DNA from: Dictyocoela muelleri
Lineage: Eukaryota > Microsporidia
Length of the DNA stretch: 14,844 nucleotides
Direction of reading: 5' to 3'
NCBI GenBank assembly: GCA_016256075.1
Contig: SDVU01000338.1
Span: 1-14,844, forward strand
In this document: one piece after another, positions 1 to 9,254 of the stretch
How the letters are laid out: each line of letters starts with the position of its first letter
Numbering within the stretch: the stretch's first letter is position 1
Position numbers and translations under genes: made by a program
Notes under the pieces: model-generated
Seen by the model: the letters and a program-made list of their open reading frames with translations, nothing else
Told to the model about the DNA's origin: nothing
The model's database searches: none

Positions 1-61
1 ATATATTTGTTCATAAGACATGATAATTTCATAATTAGTCTTTTATCGACAAATTGAGTCT

Positions 62-144
62 ATTTCAAATAAAAATCATCACCTCTCGTCTTGTGGATGC
101 GATTTCCTGTTTTTTAGGGGGGGTCTGAAACCCGGGTGAGAACC
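62..144 (+). repeat. Dispersed repeat, copy 1 (Merlin left-end region)
   Basis: This stretch has a diverged relative at 1269-1349 in the same orientation. Shared blocks in the same order are CAAATAA, TCAT, CTTGYGGATG, ATTTCC, a run of G, ACCC and GAGAACC. The copy here runs into the presumed left terminus of the Merlin element, so the repeat probably represents a Merlin-type element end plus flank. The identity is only moderate and was judged by eye. Confidence 0.5.
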
Positions 145-856
145 GAAAAATTTTAAAATACTATAGCAAGCATCCGATTTACAGCATAATAATCAGTCTG
201 GATTACTGTAAGAATACTATATTTCAAGTTATCAAAAAAATTAGTATAATATACCAACACCCGACTTCTCAAGGAATAAACCTGATTGATCGAATGTTAT
301 TGTTGTAATAGATGAAATAATGCTGAACTTTAAATTAAGTTCGAATCGAGTAAAGCCCCCTAGCATGTGAATTGATGCTAATGCAGTATAGTTTTTAACA
401 CAGGAAACACGAGGTGTTTTGTAACAATAATTGAAAATAAAAAACAGGAAACAATAGTTCCGATTATTTGCATCAGGTTTGTATAAACTCCATAATACAT
501 ACTGATTAACACTGTGCTTATGCTCATTTAAAGTATTATTGAGAAGGCCTTGGAACAGTATGCTATAAGTATTATTTTCTAAACCCAGAGACGGGTGTCA
601 GTACGCAGGCTATTGAATCCTTTCATAACGAGATTAAGCTCGAAATAAAAAGACAGAAAGAGTTTCAAAAGTAAATCTTGTCGAATTTTAAATGAGTTTT
701 GTTATTACTATAACAACAGAAATGTATTTTTTGAATCTATTTTAGAATTAATAAAAATTTAGTTAAAAAATTTAAATATTTATTTTTTTTTCAATATTAA
801 TTAATTTATTTTTATATAATTTTTCTGGTTCATTATCTGCCCCGGGAACCAGGTAA
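124..856 (+). mobile_element. Merlin (IS1016/IS1595-type) DNA transposon remnant
   Basis: A remnant of about 730 bp surrounds a decayed ISXO2-like transposase. The proposed ends are imperfect inverted repeats: the left end near 124-155 contains CTGAAACCCGGGTGAGAACC followed by GAAAAATT, and the reverse complement of 822-856 contains CCTGG, CCCGGGGCAGA, GAACCA and GAAAAATT. Both ends centre on CCCGGG. I could not identify an 8-9-bp target duplication, so the exact limits are approximate. Merlin elements are a known eukaryotic cut-and-paste group and have been reported in microsporidia. This copy can no longer move by itself. Confidence 0.6.
253..762 (+). pseudogene. Merlin/ISXO2-like transposase, broken
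   Basis: Three conserved stretches of an ISXO2-like DDE transposase appear in order, in more than one frame. Around 298-350 the translation reads VIVVIDEIMLNFK, with the first catalytic Asp in VIDE. Around 480-505 it reads CINSIIHTD, with the second Asp, followed at once by a stop. Around 556-655 it reads YFLNPETGVSTQAIESFHNE and continues IKLEIKRQKE, giving the catalytic Glu in the usual TQ-IE-FHNEIK context. The tail at 690-762 reads LNEFCYYYNNRNVFFESI and ends at a TAG at 760-762. Several frameshifts and stops separate the blocks, but all three DDE residues survive. The family is clear from motif order. The N-terminal part is not recognisable. Confidence 0.7.
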
Positions 857-877
857 AGAACTAGATCCTCAAATATG

Positions 878-1142
878 GGTGTATGGTTCTATAAACCTCA
901 AAAAAATGTTTATAACTCCCAGATAATGTGTCTTTTACAATAAAAAAATGGTCCTATAACTCTGAGGATCTGGGTCTATAACTCCGAGAAAAGGTGTATA
1001 ACTTTGGAAAAAGGGCCAGAATTTCGCCAAATGGTTCTGTAGATTAGCAAAATGGATCTATACTTTCTACAAAAATTTCTATATAACTTTAGAAAAACAG
1101 GTCTATAACTTTAGAAAAATATGTATATACTATGAAAAACCT
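878..1142 (+). repeat. Degenerate 21-22-bp tandem array
   Basis: About a dozen head-to-tail degenerate copies of a unit close to GGTCTATAACTTTGAGAAAA are visible. Clearer copies begin GGTCCTATAACTC, GGGTCTATAACTCC, GGTGTATAACTTTGG and GGTCTATAACTTTAGAAAAA. Unit length is mostly 21-23 bp, and some units near 1010-1060 are strongly decayed. There is no open reading frame through the array. It follows the right end of the Merlin remnant. Its role is unknown; an ordinary minisatellite is the simplest reading. Confidence 0.7.
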
Positions 1143-1268
1143 GGTACTCTTTCTTTATATATTTATTAAAGAATAAATACTGAATAAGTTTTAAATCATT
1201 AATACACTTAATTTTTTATTGCAATTCTCGACGTTTTATGAGGATTTCAAAAAATGTGGGAGATCTTT

Positions 1269-1349
1269 ATTGCAAATAAGACTCATTTAATCTACACTTG
1301 CGGATGTCTATTTCCCCAAATATGGGGGCGACTAACCCATTAGAGAACC
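1269..1349 (+). repeat. Dispersed repeat, copy 2 (Merlin-end-like)
   Basis: This is the second copy of the repeat at 62-144, with matching blocks GCAAATAA, CTCAT, CTTGCGGATG, ATTTCC, GGGGG, ACCC and GAGAACC in the same order and at nearly the same spacing. No transposase follows it here, so it may be a solo end or a short non-autonomous relative. The flanks (1143-1268 and 1350-1479) are AT-rich and show no gene. Confidence 0.45.
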
Positions 1350-1479
1350 AAATATTAATAATTTCGTCAAAAAAAACATCACGAATCGACTCTTCTTAAA
1401 AATTATACAGAAAACCCATTCAAATCCCTACCCCCTTTTTTTGCCATTTTTTTGCAAAAAAAAATTTGAAACTGTTATT

Positions 1480-3252
1480 TAGTCTTAACCCTCTTTTTTA
1501 TGCCAAACCCCCTTTTTATGCCAAACTCCTTTTTATGCCACCTTAAATTTTATTTGAAAAAACAACCCTTATATATGACTAAAAAAACAAATGCCGATAC
1601 AAATAAAAAATTGACACTAAAAGAAAAGATAGAAATTATTGAATATAGAAAACAGTTTAAAGGAGTTTCCAATACAAGAATAGCTGAAATATTTTCTCAA
1701 AAACTTCAAAAAAGGTAGGAAGGCGTCGATCAAAGATTTTTTAGAAAATGAAGAAAATATAAAGAATTCTTTTATTTTAAACGATTCATTGACATCTAAT
1801 TCTAGAAATATCAAATTCCAACAAGTGGATTTGAAAGTAAAACTTTGGGTTGATATGATTGAAAAACAGGGAGGATTTATCACAGATTTAATGTTAAAAA
1901 CCGAGGCATCTGAAATATATAATTCTCTTAAAGAGAATTCTACTGTTACTGATGGAGAGGATTTTAAAGCTTCAAACGGATGGCTTTATAGATTTAAAAA
2001 AAGACATAATATTTCACTTAAACAATGCAGTGGTGATAGTTTCATTATAAACAATACAAATTATGACGATTTTTTGATGTTACTAAACGGTAAAATGGAG
2101 CAATATGATGAAAGGGATATATTTAATTGTGATGAAACAGTTCTATTCTATAAGTTGGCGCCATCAAAAAGTCTTTTTTGTCGTGCCCGCAATGGAATTA
2201 AACGGTATAAAAATAGAATAAAAATCATGATGGCTTGTAATATGTTGGGAAATGAGAAAAACAAGCTTTTTGTTATTTGATTGTTTAAAAATCCGCGAGC
2301 CTTTAAAAATTTCGAAAAATATAAGTTTTGTAGATACACTTCTAATAAAAACGCGTGGATGACATCTTTTGAATTTAATAGTTGGCTCTATGACTGGAAT
2401 TTAGAACTTAAAACAAAAAAAAGAAAAATATTACTTATTTTAGATAATTGCCCGGGTCATAAAATTACATGTTCTACATCTAACATCGAACTTTTATTTC
2501 TTCCAAAAAACAGTACTTCAAAGCTTCAACCTCTCGATGCGGGTATTATTAGAAGTTTCAAGGTCAAGTTCTATAGTTATCAACTAAAATCAATTGTAGG
2601 GAAAATTACAAATGATGTCAATATTGAAAAACTTTTTAAAGAGCTAACAATCAGAGATGCAATTATTTATTCTAAATATGCCTGGGATGATGTTCCAGAA
2701 GAAACAATAAGGCAATTCTGTCAAGATATCCTAAAAACGAAAAGCCTTTTTACTGCGAGCAAACAGCCGCATTCAACTCTGGAAGAAACGGAATTAGATT
2801 TAAAGATTGAATGTTTAGATGAGGTGTCAAAACACGTGTGTTTAGGAGATATTGTCAATGAAGATGAATTTTTAAATTTCAAACCCGAATTTATAAATTT
2901 TGATTTTATAAAATGTAAATCATCTAATAGAGACAGGACTGACATTGAAGAAAATGACATGAATTCTACTGATAGTGAATCGGAAATAAAAGATGTATCT
3001 TATTCAGAAGCCGTGATAGCTTTAAAAACTTTAAAAAATTATCTATTTAAGAAAGAAAATTTCGATCAAGAAATTTTTGAATCGTTAAAAGAAATCGAAA
3101 AGAAAATTCATTCCAAAAAAATTCTTGTTATAAACCTCTTATTGATTGGTTTAATAAAAAATAAAAAAAATTCCCTCATTTTTCTGCCTCCCCCATTTTT
3201 CTGCCAAATTTTGATAAATCCCCATTTTTGGCATATAATAGAGGTTTGACTG
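1480..3252 (+). mobile_element. Pogo/Tigger-type DNA transposon
   Basis: An element of about 1.77 kb encodes a pogo/Tigger transposase. The right end, read on the minus strand, is CAGTCAAACCTCTATTATAT followed by GCC, and is flanked by TA at 3253-3254, as expected for the Tc1/mariner-pogo superfamily. The left end at 1480 reads TAGTCTTAACCCTC, then a T-rich stretch and ATGCC, an imperfect match to it. The left flank no longer has a clean TA. Both ends carry short subterminal repeats: CCCTTTTTATGCCA-like units at about 1490-1543 and CCCCATTTTTCTGCC-like units at 3175-3235. These are plausible transposase-binding sites. Confidence 0.75.
1575..3249 (+). pseudogene. Pogo/Tigger (DDE_1) transposase, one frameshift and one stop
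   Basis: An N-terminal helix-turn-helix (LTLKEKIEIIEY then IAEIF, from 1611) of the CENP-B/Psq type is followed by a CENP-B-type second DNA-binding domain (LWVDMIEKQGGF to GWLYRFKKRHNISLKQCSGD, 1846-2039). The DDE_1 catalytic domain comes next, with the three acidic residues present: NCDET near 2131, LILDNCPGH near 2443 and LQPLDAG about 90 bases later, giving DD30D spacing. The reading frame shifts in the A-rich tract at about 1700-1718, where the upstream frame stops at 1716-1718. One TGA at 2278-2280 then interrupts an otherwise continuous 487-codon frame just before KNPRAFKNF. The C-terminal end runs into the right inverted repeat. The copy is inactive but fairly young. An ATG at 1500 lies inside the terminal repeat, so 1575 is the likelier original start. 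Confidence 0.85.
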
Positions 3253-3340
3253 TATATAGCTAAAAAATTATGATTGTCTGAAGAAAACTCGCGATTTTAC
3301 GGTAATTTTAAAAAAAACGCTACTGAGTCCTCATTTGACC

Positions 3341-3585
3341 CAGATTAAAATCCCAAAAAGGTAATCACAAAATGATTAAAAATATGTTTTTGATAAGATC
3401 TTGACGTGATATTAGCGAAAATCGAGTCTATAAAAAAATATTTCATTTCTATTTTAGAAAAGAGTCTATAGAAAAATATTAATATATTTTTTTCTTTTAA
3501 ACTAGATTTATGCATTATCACGTAAAGATCTTTACAAAAACATATGTTTATCATTTTTGATCACGTTTTTGGTGTCTAAATCTAG
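3341..3585. repeat. Fold-back (long inverted repeat) element, about 245 bp
   Basis: The left arm (3341 to about 3443) is an imperfect reverse complement of the right arm (about 3475-3585). Paired blocks include AATGAT, ATATGTTTTTG, AAGATCTT and ACGTGATA on the left against their complements around 3511-3565. The centre carries a 19-bp direct repeat beginning GAGTCTATA at 3424 and 3462 with one difference. There is no coding potential. It has the build of a fold-back MITE, but no target duplication could be fixed. Its family is unknown. Confidence 0.6.
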
Positions 3586-3668
3586 AAATAAACATGAAAA
3601 ACCAATAGAATACCACCTTTTATGTTAATTTTTTAACAGATTTTATAGACCTTTACTATTCAGTATAT

Positions 3669-3741
3669 GGCCAGATAGATCAGTGGTTAACACTCTTGAA
3701 TGTAAAATTTAAGTATCGTGGTTCGAATCCCATTGACGTCA
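3669..3741 (+). other. tRNA-like sequence (decayed tRNA or SINE head)
   Basis: An A-box-like TAGATCAGTGG (3676-3686) is followed 33 bp later by a perfect B box, GGTTCGAATCC (3720-3730), the internal RNA polymerase III promoter layout. A stem, CTTGAAT paired with ATTTAAG, sits where an anticodon arm belongs. However, the T stem closes for only two pairs, the D stem does not pair, and the acceptor ends do not match. It is therefore a tRNA pseudogene or a tRNA-derived SINE head, not a working tRNA. Confidence 0.45.
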
Positions 3742-4239
3742 CTCTTTAATAAATAATGAGGTTATGACATTAAGCGGTCAAATAATATAGAAATATAGTA
3801 TATATACAGTTGTTCCAGTGTGGTATAGCAGATTAAGACTTGGTCTAAAATTGAAATGAAACATAAGACACTCTCTTAGGTGTAGGTAAGAGTGCGGCGA
3901 CGCATCTCGGCAAAAAGTAGTGAAAAATAAAAATTCATGAAAAGCCATAAATTACCTTATCCTGCTGAGTCATTGATAAAAAGAAGATCGCGTTTACAGC
4001 TGGGCTTCTGAGTAGCTTAGGAAGTGACGTATTATTGGAACACCAAGAACCAAAGGTCACAGACCACGGTAGTAGACAACTCTCCTGGTTGACAGCTATG
4101 GATGTTGTCAACATGTAATATATAATATTATTTTTTAATAGAATTCCTTTTCTTTCGACACATTATGATTTTCAATAAATGAACAGAAATTGATTTATTC
4201 AAAACAAAATTATTAAAACCAGAAATATTTTTATACAAC
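3742..4239. other. Gene-free block with GC-richer, hairpin-rich segment
   Basis: No supported reading frame is present. Between about 3820 and 4115 the base composition rises well above the surroundings. Hairpins are visible: CACTCT/AGAGTG (about 3869-3894) and GTTGACAGC/GTTGTCAAC around a 7-base loop (4088-4112). The segment starts with TGGTATAGCAGATTAAGAC, vaguely like a tRNA A box, but I found no B box. It could be a non-coding RNA, a SINE body or a solo LTR-like remnant; I cannot decide among these. From 4116 to 4239 it is plain AT-rich sequence. Confidence 0.35.
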
Positions 4240-4760
4240 ATAAGAGGCGACTTGTTTTTGCAGAATGAATGGATGTGTTATGATGTAAATAACTTTTTGA
4301 GAAGCTCGATCCATTTTTTTAGAATTATTGGATATGTTTTTCGAAATATATCACGTTAGTGTTTTGTTAAATCCTTTAAATATACTTTGGCTTTGTGTGT
4401 GATTAGGCCGTCCGTGTTCTTTTCAATGTTAAATTCATCACATATTTTTTTATAACTTTATTTTTAAATTCTAATCCATTATCAGACTGTAGATGTTTAC
4501 AAAGCTCGTGCACCATTAAAATGTCTTTAAATGATGCAGAAACAACTTTCTGCATTTTTTTCCAAAGCTTTAACAAAACTAAATCTCGAATAAATATCTA
4601 TTATTGTAAGAATCCATTTGAAACCGTTATTTTTAGCTGAATAATAAGACAGATTAATTAAATCTATTTGGAGTCTCTCATTAGGTAATTTTGAAATAAA
4701 TGATCGGCTTCTGTAAAAAACGTCTAAATGTCACATTTGGGACAAAATAATAAGGCATTT
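4240..4760 (-). pseudogene. Fossil retroviral-type (rve) integrase
   Basis: On the minus strand this stretch retains the order of motifs of a retroviral-type integrase: a zinc-binding CP-C remnant, RLQIDLINL, the segment FKWILTIIDIYSRFSFVKAL, then HLQSDNGLEF and a following HGRP-H-QSQ block, and finally a W-LL-V-Y segment. The LQSDNG-EF and HGRP-H-QSQ signatures are those of integrases related to KRBA2/SCAND3 and Ginger2, although Ty3-type integrases share the fold. It is a broken, old relic with several breaks. It lies in the opposite orientation to the retroelement that starts about 350 bp downstream, so it is either a separate element or a rearranged piece. Confidence 0.6.
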
Positions 4761-5109
4761 TTTTAAAAAAATACCCCTACTATAGCATAGAAAACATAAA
4801 ATATTCTATAATACTGTGGTATAAACCACAACATAACTATAAATGACATATTAATTATTTATGATATATTAAATCATTAAATAATTAATATATCATTTAT
4901 AGCTATATAAGAAGTATTGTTTTTAATAGCAGGTCATGAGTTTTGAAGATAACAAAATAAATAGGATTAATACAAAATATTATTTTAATAACAATTTTAG
5001 TACTAAGAGTACGCGGAGGGTTTAGGAAGCATTAATAACAAAAGTATCTTATAATACTTTTTACAATATAATAAGATACCCCACGAGTTACGTCATTTTG
5101 AATTCAAAG
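4761..5109. other. AT-rich spacer without genes, containing a palindrome
   Basis: Apart from the near-perfect inverted repeat at 4837-4902 and a small TGTGGT/ACCACA inverted repeat at 4815-4830, nothing is recognisable. The stretch separates the minus-strand integrase fossil from the start of gag-like sequence. It would be the place to look for a left LTR of the retroelement, but I found no matching right LTR in the window. Confidence 0.4.
4837..4902. repeat. 25-bp-arm palindrome, 16-base loop
   Basis: The left arm 4837-4861 begins CTATAAATGACATATTAATT and the right arm 4878-4902 is its reverse complement with one mismatch. The spacer is 16 bases. The AT composition makes a cruciform likely, but no function can be assigned. 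It could be a degenerate MITE. Confidence 0.7.
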
Positions 5110-5881
5110 GCGGAAATTTTGATTGATAAAGATAAAAAAAAATCTGAAGTAAATAAAGAATATTCAGAAATTAAAGTTTTAATTGAAAATACTGATATTG
5201 AAATTAAAAAAAATTGAATATATTGATGATTTAGAAAAACTAATTTGAAAGAGTGGTTTGTTAATTTTGAAAGTGTTTTATTAAAAAAAAATTAAAGTGG
5301 AATGAATCAAAACAAATACTATCTCATGTTTTTCGTGACAATTTATTTAAAAAGGATGAATTTTTAAAAGATTCTTATGAGGAGACAAAAGAATATATGA
5401 TGAAAATTAGTAGGCAGAATATTAGTTCGGTTGGAATATTGCTGGAATTAGATAAAATTAAACAAAAAAAGTATCTGAAAATTCAAAATTATTTTGATGA
5501 AATCGATTATTATATTGATTTATATTCAATTAATGAAAAAATTGGTAAAAAGAAAAGGAAAGGCGATTAAATGATGCGTTCTTAAAGGGGTTGGGCCAAT
5601 TTACAGAATTTGAAATTTGCAAACAAAATTTAAATGATTTAAATGAAGTTTTAAAATACCTAAAAAGATTAGAAGATATGATTTTTGCGAGAGTTGAAAC
5701 TAAGAATAAATATAATGAGCAGAAATTTTTTCATCATAAGAGAGATAATTTTAAAAACAATAAATGGTGTAATTATCATAGAACAAAATCCCATTCAAAT
5801 GAACAATGTTATAAAAATCAAACAAGTAGATTTAGAGAAAATACTGATTATAAAAATAAAAATGAATTTAAAAAACAATGA
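5110..5881 (+). pseudogene. Fossil gag-like region with zinc knuckle
   Basis: This lysine- and glutamate-rich region is the presumed gag of the Ty3/Gypsy fossil. Its clearest part is the end, where residues 60-74 of the last open stretch (5591-5881) read WCNYHRTKSHSNEQC, a Cys/His nucleic-acid-binding knuckle of the type that closes gag in this group. The capsid part upstream shows no recognisable motif and is inferred from position only. It is broken. Confidence 0.5.
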
Positions 5882-5958
5882 CAATTTTTAAAATAATGAT
5901 AAAAAAATGACGTCTTAATTTTAAAAGAAAATAAATTAGATGTAAAAATCTTGAAGTT

Positions 5959-7347
5959 ATGATAATGATCGATGCAAAAAGGGTTAAGTGTAAAATAGAT
6001 ACTGGTGCAACTAGGAATTATATAAAAAGGGAATTTGCTTCAACTTTAGGTCTTAAAATATATGACAATAAACCAATAAAAACGATATTTGGTAACAATA
6101 AAGAGTCTATTACCAATAAAATAGTTGAATCCATAGTAGAGATTGAGTCCTTTGATAAAAAATTTAATGTCAAATTTTTTATTTTAGATGATTGTCCGAT
6201 TGATATAATTCTAGGCAATGAATTTTTACTTTCAAATAAATGTATTTTGGATTTAGACAAGAAAAAATTAATGTTAAATGGTTTCATGGTAAAAATGATA
6301 GGGTATGAATGTGAAGAAAATTCAGAAGAATTTGATGAAATTTTAGTGGACAAATTGAATATTGCTAGGGAAAATGTAAAATCTTTAGATTCAATAAAAG
6401 AAATTAGAGATTATATTTCTATAAACAATACATTTAAAAATTTAAATTATCCAAAAGTTAATATAAAAACATTTAATGAGACAAAAATAGTTCAAAAAAT
6501 ATCATATAAAATTCCTCAAAAGTATAAAAATAAGGCTGAAAATGAATTGAAAAGACTTGAAGATGAGGGGATAATTGAAAAATCTAATGGCTACTATAGT
6601 AGTCCCGGATTTTTTATCGAGAAGAAAAATAGAGATTTGAGACTTGTAGTAGATTATAGAAAAATAAATGATTTTATAATTGACGAGGTTTGTTCAATTC
6701 CTAATGTTTTTGAAAATATCCAAATGATGAAAGATTGTTTTTGGTTCTCTAGAATTAATTTAAAAAATGGATTTAATCAAATCGTTTTAGATGAAAACTC
6801 TAGAGAAATAACTGGCTTTTATATTGCAAATAATCATTATCATTATAAAAGAATACCGTTTGGAATTAAATCGGGTCCTAAAATTTTTCAAAAAACAATA
6901 TGCAAAATAATGAAAGATATACCAAATGTATTTATTTACATTGATGATATTATTATATATACAAAAACAAAAGAAACGCACGATAAAGTTTTAAAATTGG
7001 TACTTGATAGATTAAAACAGTATCATGTAAAAATAAATTTTGAAAAGACAGAATTTTTTAAAAATGAAATGAAAATTTTAGGATATTTGGTCACAAAAAA
7101 GGGGATACTTCCTGATAAACTTTACTTAGAAAATAAAATATTCAATAAAGATATTAAAACAAAAAAAGATGTGCAGAAATTAATAGGTGTATTAAACTGG
7201 TATCGAGTTTTTATTCCTAATTTGAGTAATAGAATATCTGTAATTACTGACCTTTTAAGAAATGATAATAAAGTAATAAAATGGAATAATAAGTTAAAAA
7301 ATTTAGTGATTAGTTTAAAAAATGAAATAAATAAAAATCATTGTTGA
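5959..7347 (+). pseudogene. Fossil retroelement protease and reverse transcriptase region
   Basis: A long open stretch of 462 codons covers the protease and reverse transcriptase of the Ty3/Gypsy fossil. The aspartic protease motif IDTGAT lies at residues 13-18, with the companion IDIILGNEFL at 81-90. The reverse transcriptase begins near residue 195 (ELKRLEDEGIIEKSN), passes LRLVVDYRKIND (228-239) and reaches the YIDD active-site motif at 327-330, followed by the thumb-type segment ILGYLVTKKG. The closing NWYRVFIPNLSNRI is typical of the RT to RNase H connection in this family. RNase H-like sequence continues to 7574. This is a part of a broken element, not a cellular gene. Confidence 0.8.
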
Positions 7348-7574
7348 AATATCCTGATTTTAATAAACAATTTAAATTCAATGTGATGCTTCTGAACATG
7401 GAATGACTCTATATTATTGCAGGAAAATGGTGTAATTAAACATTTTTTAGAAAAATTAAAAGATCCGAGATGAATTATTCTATAGTACAAAAAGAACTTT
7501 TCACTATATTGAAATCACTGATATATTTTCTTGAAATTATTCAAGGTTGTTTCATAGAAATATATAGTGATGAT

Positions 7575-9254
7575 TAGGACGGTTAAATGCAAAATTTTGC
7601 GAAATTTGCAATTTTTCTTCAAATTTTTGAACAATAAATGCAAATATATATTTGCATTTAAATTTTTATATTCACTCTTAAAAAGGGCTAAAGAAACACA
7701 AAATTTACGAGAACTAACATTGAAATACTGTAAAAAATAAAAAGAGGAGTTTATTATTGGAGTAAGTGATCGAATGTATTGCAATTTTTGTAATGTATAC
7801 GTTGATTCTACAAGAAAGTCTAGTGTTGAGCCATAGATCTTCAAAAAAACATAAAGATTCTTTTTTATTGAATATTAACGGGAGCCAAACTTTTTTTTGA
7901 TAATTCATCTGATGGATTAACTAGGTTAATTATCGAAGCATTTGCCTCAGCTGATATACCTTAAAAAAGGTTGAAAATAAAGCTATAGTAAATATGTTTA
8001 AAGCGTTAAATGGTCCTATAGTTTCAGTATCGTCCGTTAGAATACAATTATTTAAAATTTATGACGAACAAATTCTTAATTTGATTTCTCATTTTACTAG
8101 TAAAGAAATGTTTGTTGTTGTGGATGAATCAGAAATAAAAAAGAAAATGTATTTTAACCTTCTTGCTGGTTGTATTGATGAACCTAAAAAAATCTACTTT
8201 TTAGATTCTATATTTTGTTATTTACCATTGAATTAAGTGATTGTCAAGCACTACATACTAGAAACTATTGAAAAATTTCAAGTTTTAAAAAATAATTTAA
8301 AATTTATCATATCTGATCCAACAAGATATATGGTTAAAGGTATTTGATTTCTAAAAGAAGAAATTCCGAATTTACTTCATGTTCAATGTTTAGCTCATCT
8401 TATACATAACTGTGCTATGAAAATCAAAGACTACTATAAAAATCTCGATTTTTTAGTATTTAGTATCAAGGGAATAACCCATAAGAATAAAACAAATTCC
8501 GCAAAATTTGTAAATATTGGACAGCCACCTTCTGTAATCATAAAAAGATGGTCTTCCTGGTTAAGAGCTGTAGATTATTACTGTGAAAATTTGACAGAAG
8601 TAAAAAAAATATAGTATCAAAGATAGAAAATGATGGTATTTTAGTTTCCGATGCAAAAGAGACAATTAAGGATAAAACACTTTTTAAGAGTTTATGTGAA
8701 ATAAAAGACTCATACATTTCTCTTGTATAGATTTTAGACAATTTTGAATCTTCTAAATATGATATTGAATCCGGGTATAAAATTTTAAACGACTTAAATA
8801 TAGTTTATGATCCTGTTAAAATTAAAGAATACATCAATAATCGTCTCAAAGTAAACGATATTAGTATTATAGCAACTCTAAAAAACGAAAATATTTCCCC
8901 TGCTTGTTATGTAGCATATAAAAAATGCCGCTTTCCTCTTTTGCCGTTGAAAGAAGCTTTTCGATGCTTAAGAAATTATTGGCGAAAGATCGTAATTTTT
9001 TTACCTGAAAATGTCAAGAAGTATATGTTTTAATACTATAATAGTAAAGTTTTAAGCGATAATGAGTATGAATACAATGATTTTTTAGATGATGACCGAT
9101 TTATATAAATTTTAAGTTTTATTTTTTTATAGTCTAATAATTTATTTGGAAAATTATATGCAATTTTTTGCAAACTTTAAATGCAAAATTTTGCAAAATT
9201 TTTAGAATAAATGCAAAATTTGGCTAATTTTTAATGCAAAATCTGTCCGCCCTA
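7575..9254 (+). mobile_element. hAT-type DNA transposon, broken, nested in the Ty3/Gypsy fossil
   Basis: An element of about 1.68 kb starts with TAGGACGG and ends with CCGCCCTA, short imperfect inverted repeats of hAT type. Both ends carry many AATGCAAAATTT-like subterminal motifs (7586-7660 and 9155-9243), as expected for transposase-binding sites. The left flank is GTGATGAT. A related TTAATGAT lies at 9262-9269, a few bases beyond the right terminus, and could be a decayed 8-bp target duplication. The element sits within the RNase H-like region of the retroelement, so it is the younger of the two. Confidence 0.7.
7755..9115 (+). pseudogene. hAT transposase with C2H2 zinc finger (CGGBP1-like), broken
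   Basis: An N-terminal zinc finger reads YCNFCNVYVD, then HRSSKKHKD, with Cys codons from 7780 and His near 7832 and 7850. This is the CGGBP1/BED-like finger often fused to hAT transposases. The catalytic body follows: VVVDES (first Asp, about 8120), IISDP (second Asp, about 8311), CLAHLIHN and IIKRWSSWLRAVDYY (about 8536-8580). The C-terminal hAT dimerisation segment reads SSFAVERSFSMLKKLL (about 8930-8980), with the catalytic Glu. Breaks: a frameshift inside the finger, one at the A run near 7962, in-frame stops at 8234-8236, 8345-8347 and 8728-8730, and frameshifts near 8612 and 8930. All catalytic residues remain. The copy is dead but recognisable over its full length. Confidence 0.8.

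Larger units (their letters stand above)
5110..7574 (+). mobile_element. Fossil Ty3/Gypsy-type LTR retroelement (left part)
   Basis: Parts in order are a gag-like region (about 5110-5881) ending in a Cys/His zinc knuckle, an aspartic protease, a reverse transcriptase and the start of an RNase H domain, where a hAT transposon has inserted at 7575. The protease-RT-RNase H order and the RT type fit Ty3/Gypsy (Metaviridae). No LTRs, primer-binding site or same-strand integrase were found, so the element is incomplete as well as broken, with several breaks over its length. It must predate the hAT insertion. Any sequence belonging to it beyond 9255 is very short. Confidence 0.75.

Noticed and set aside
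3345-3554. Minus-strand 69-residue reading frame
   Set aside because: It lies within the arms of the fold-back element and shows no recognisable motif, so it is a chance frame.
3669-3741. Functional tRNA gene
   Set aside because: The B box is perfect, but the T stem, D stem and acceptor stem do not pair, and the putative anticodon loop is not seven bases.
6018-6353. Minus-strand 111-residue reading frame opposite the protease region
   Set aside because: It is a shadow of the retroelement's coding strand in AT-rich sequence, without any family motif.
7514-7908. Minus-strand reading frames over the hAT left end
   Set aside because: They overlap the transposon terminus and zinc-finger region on the wrong strand and have no motif.
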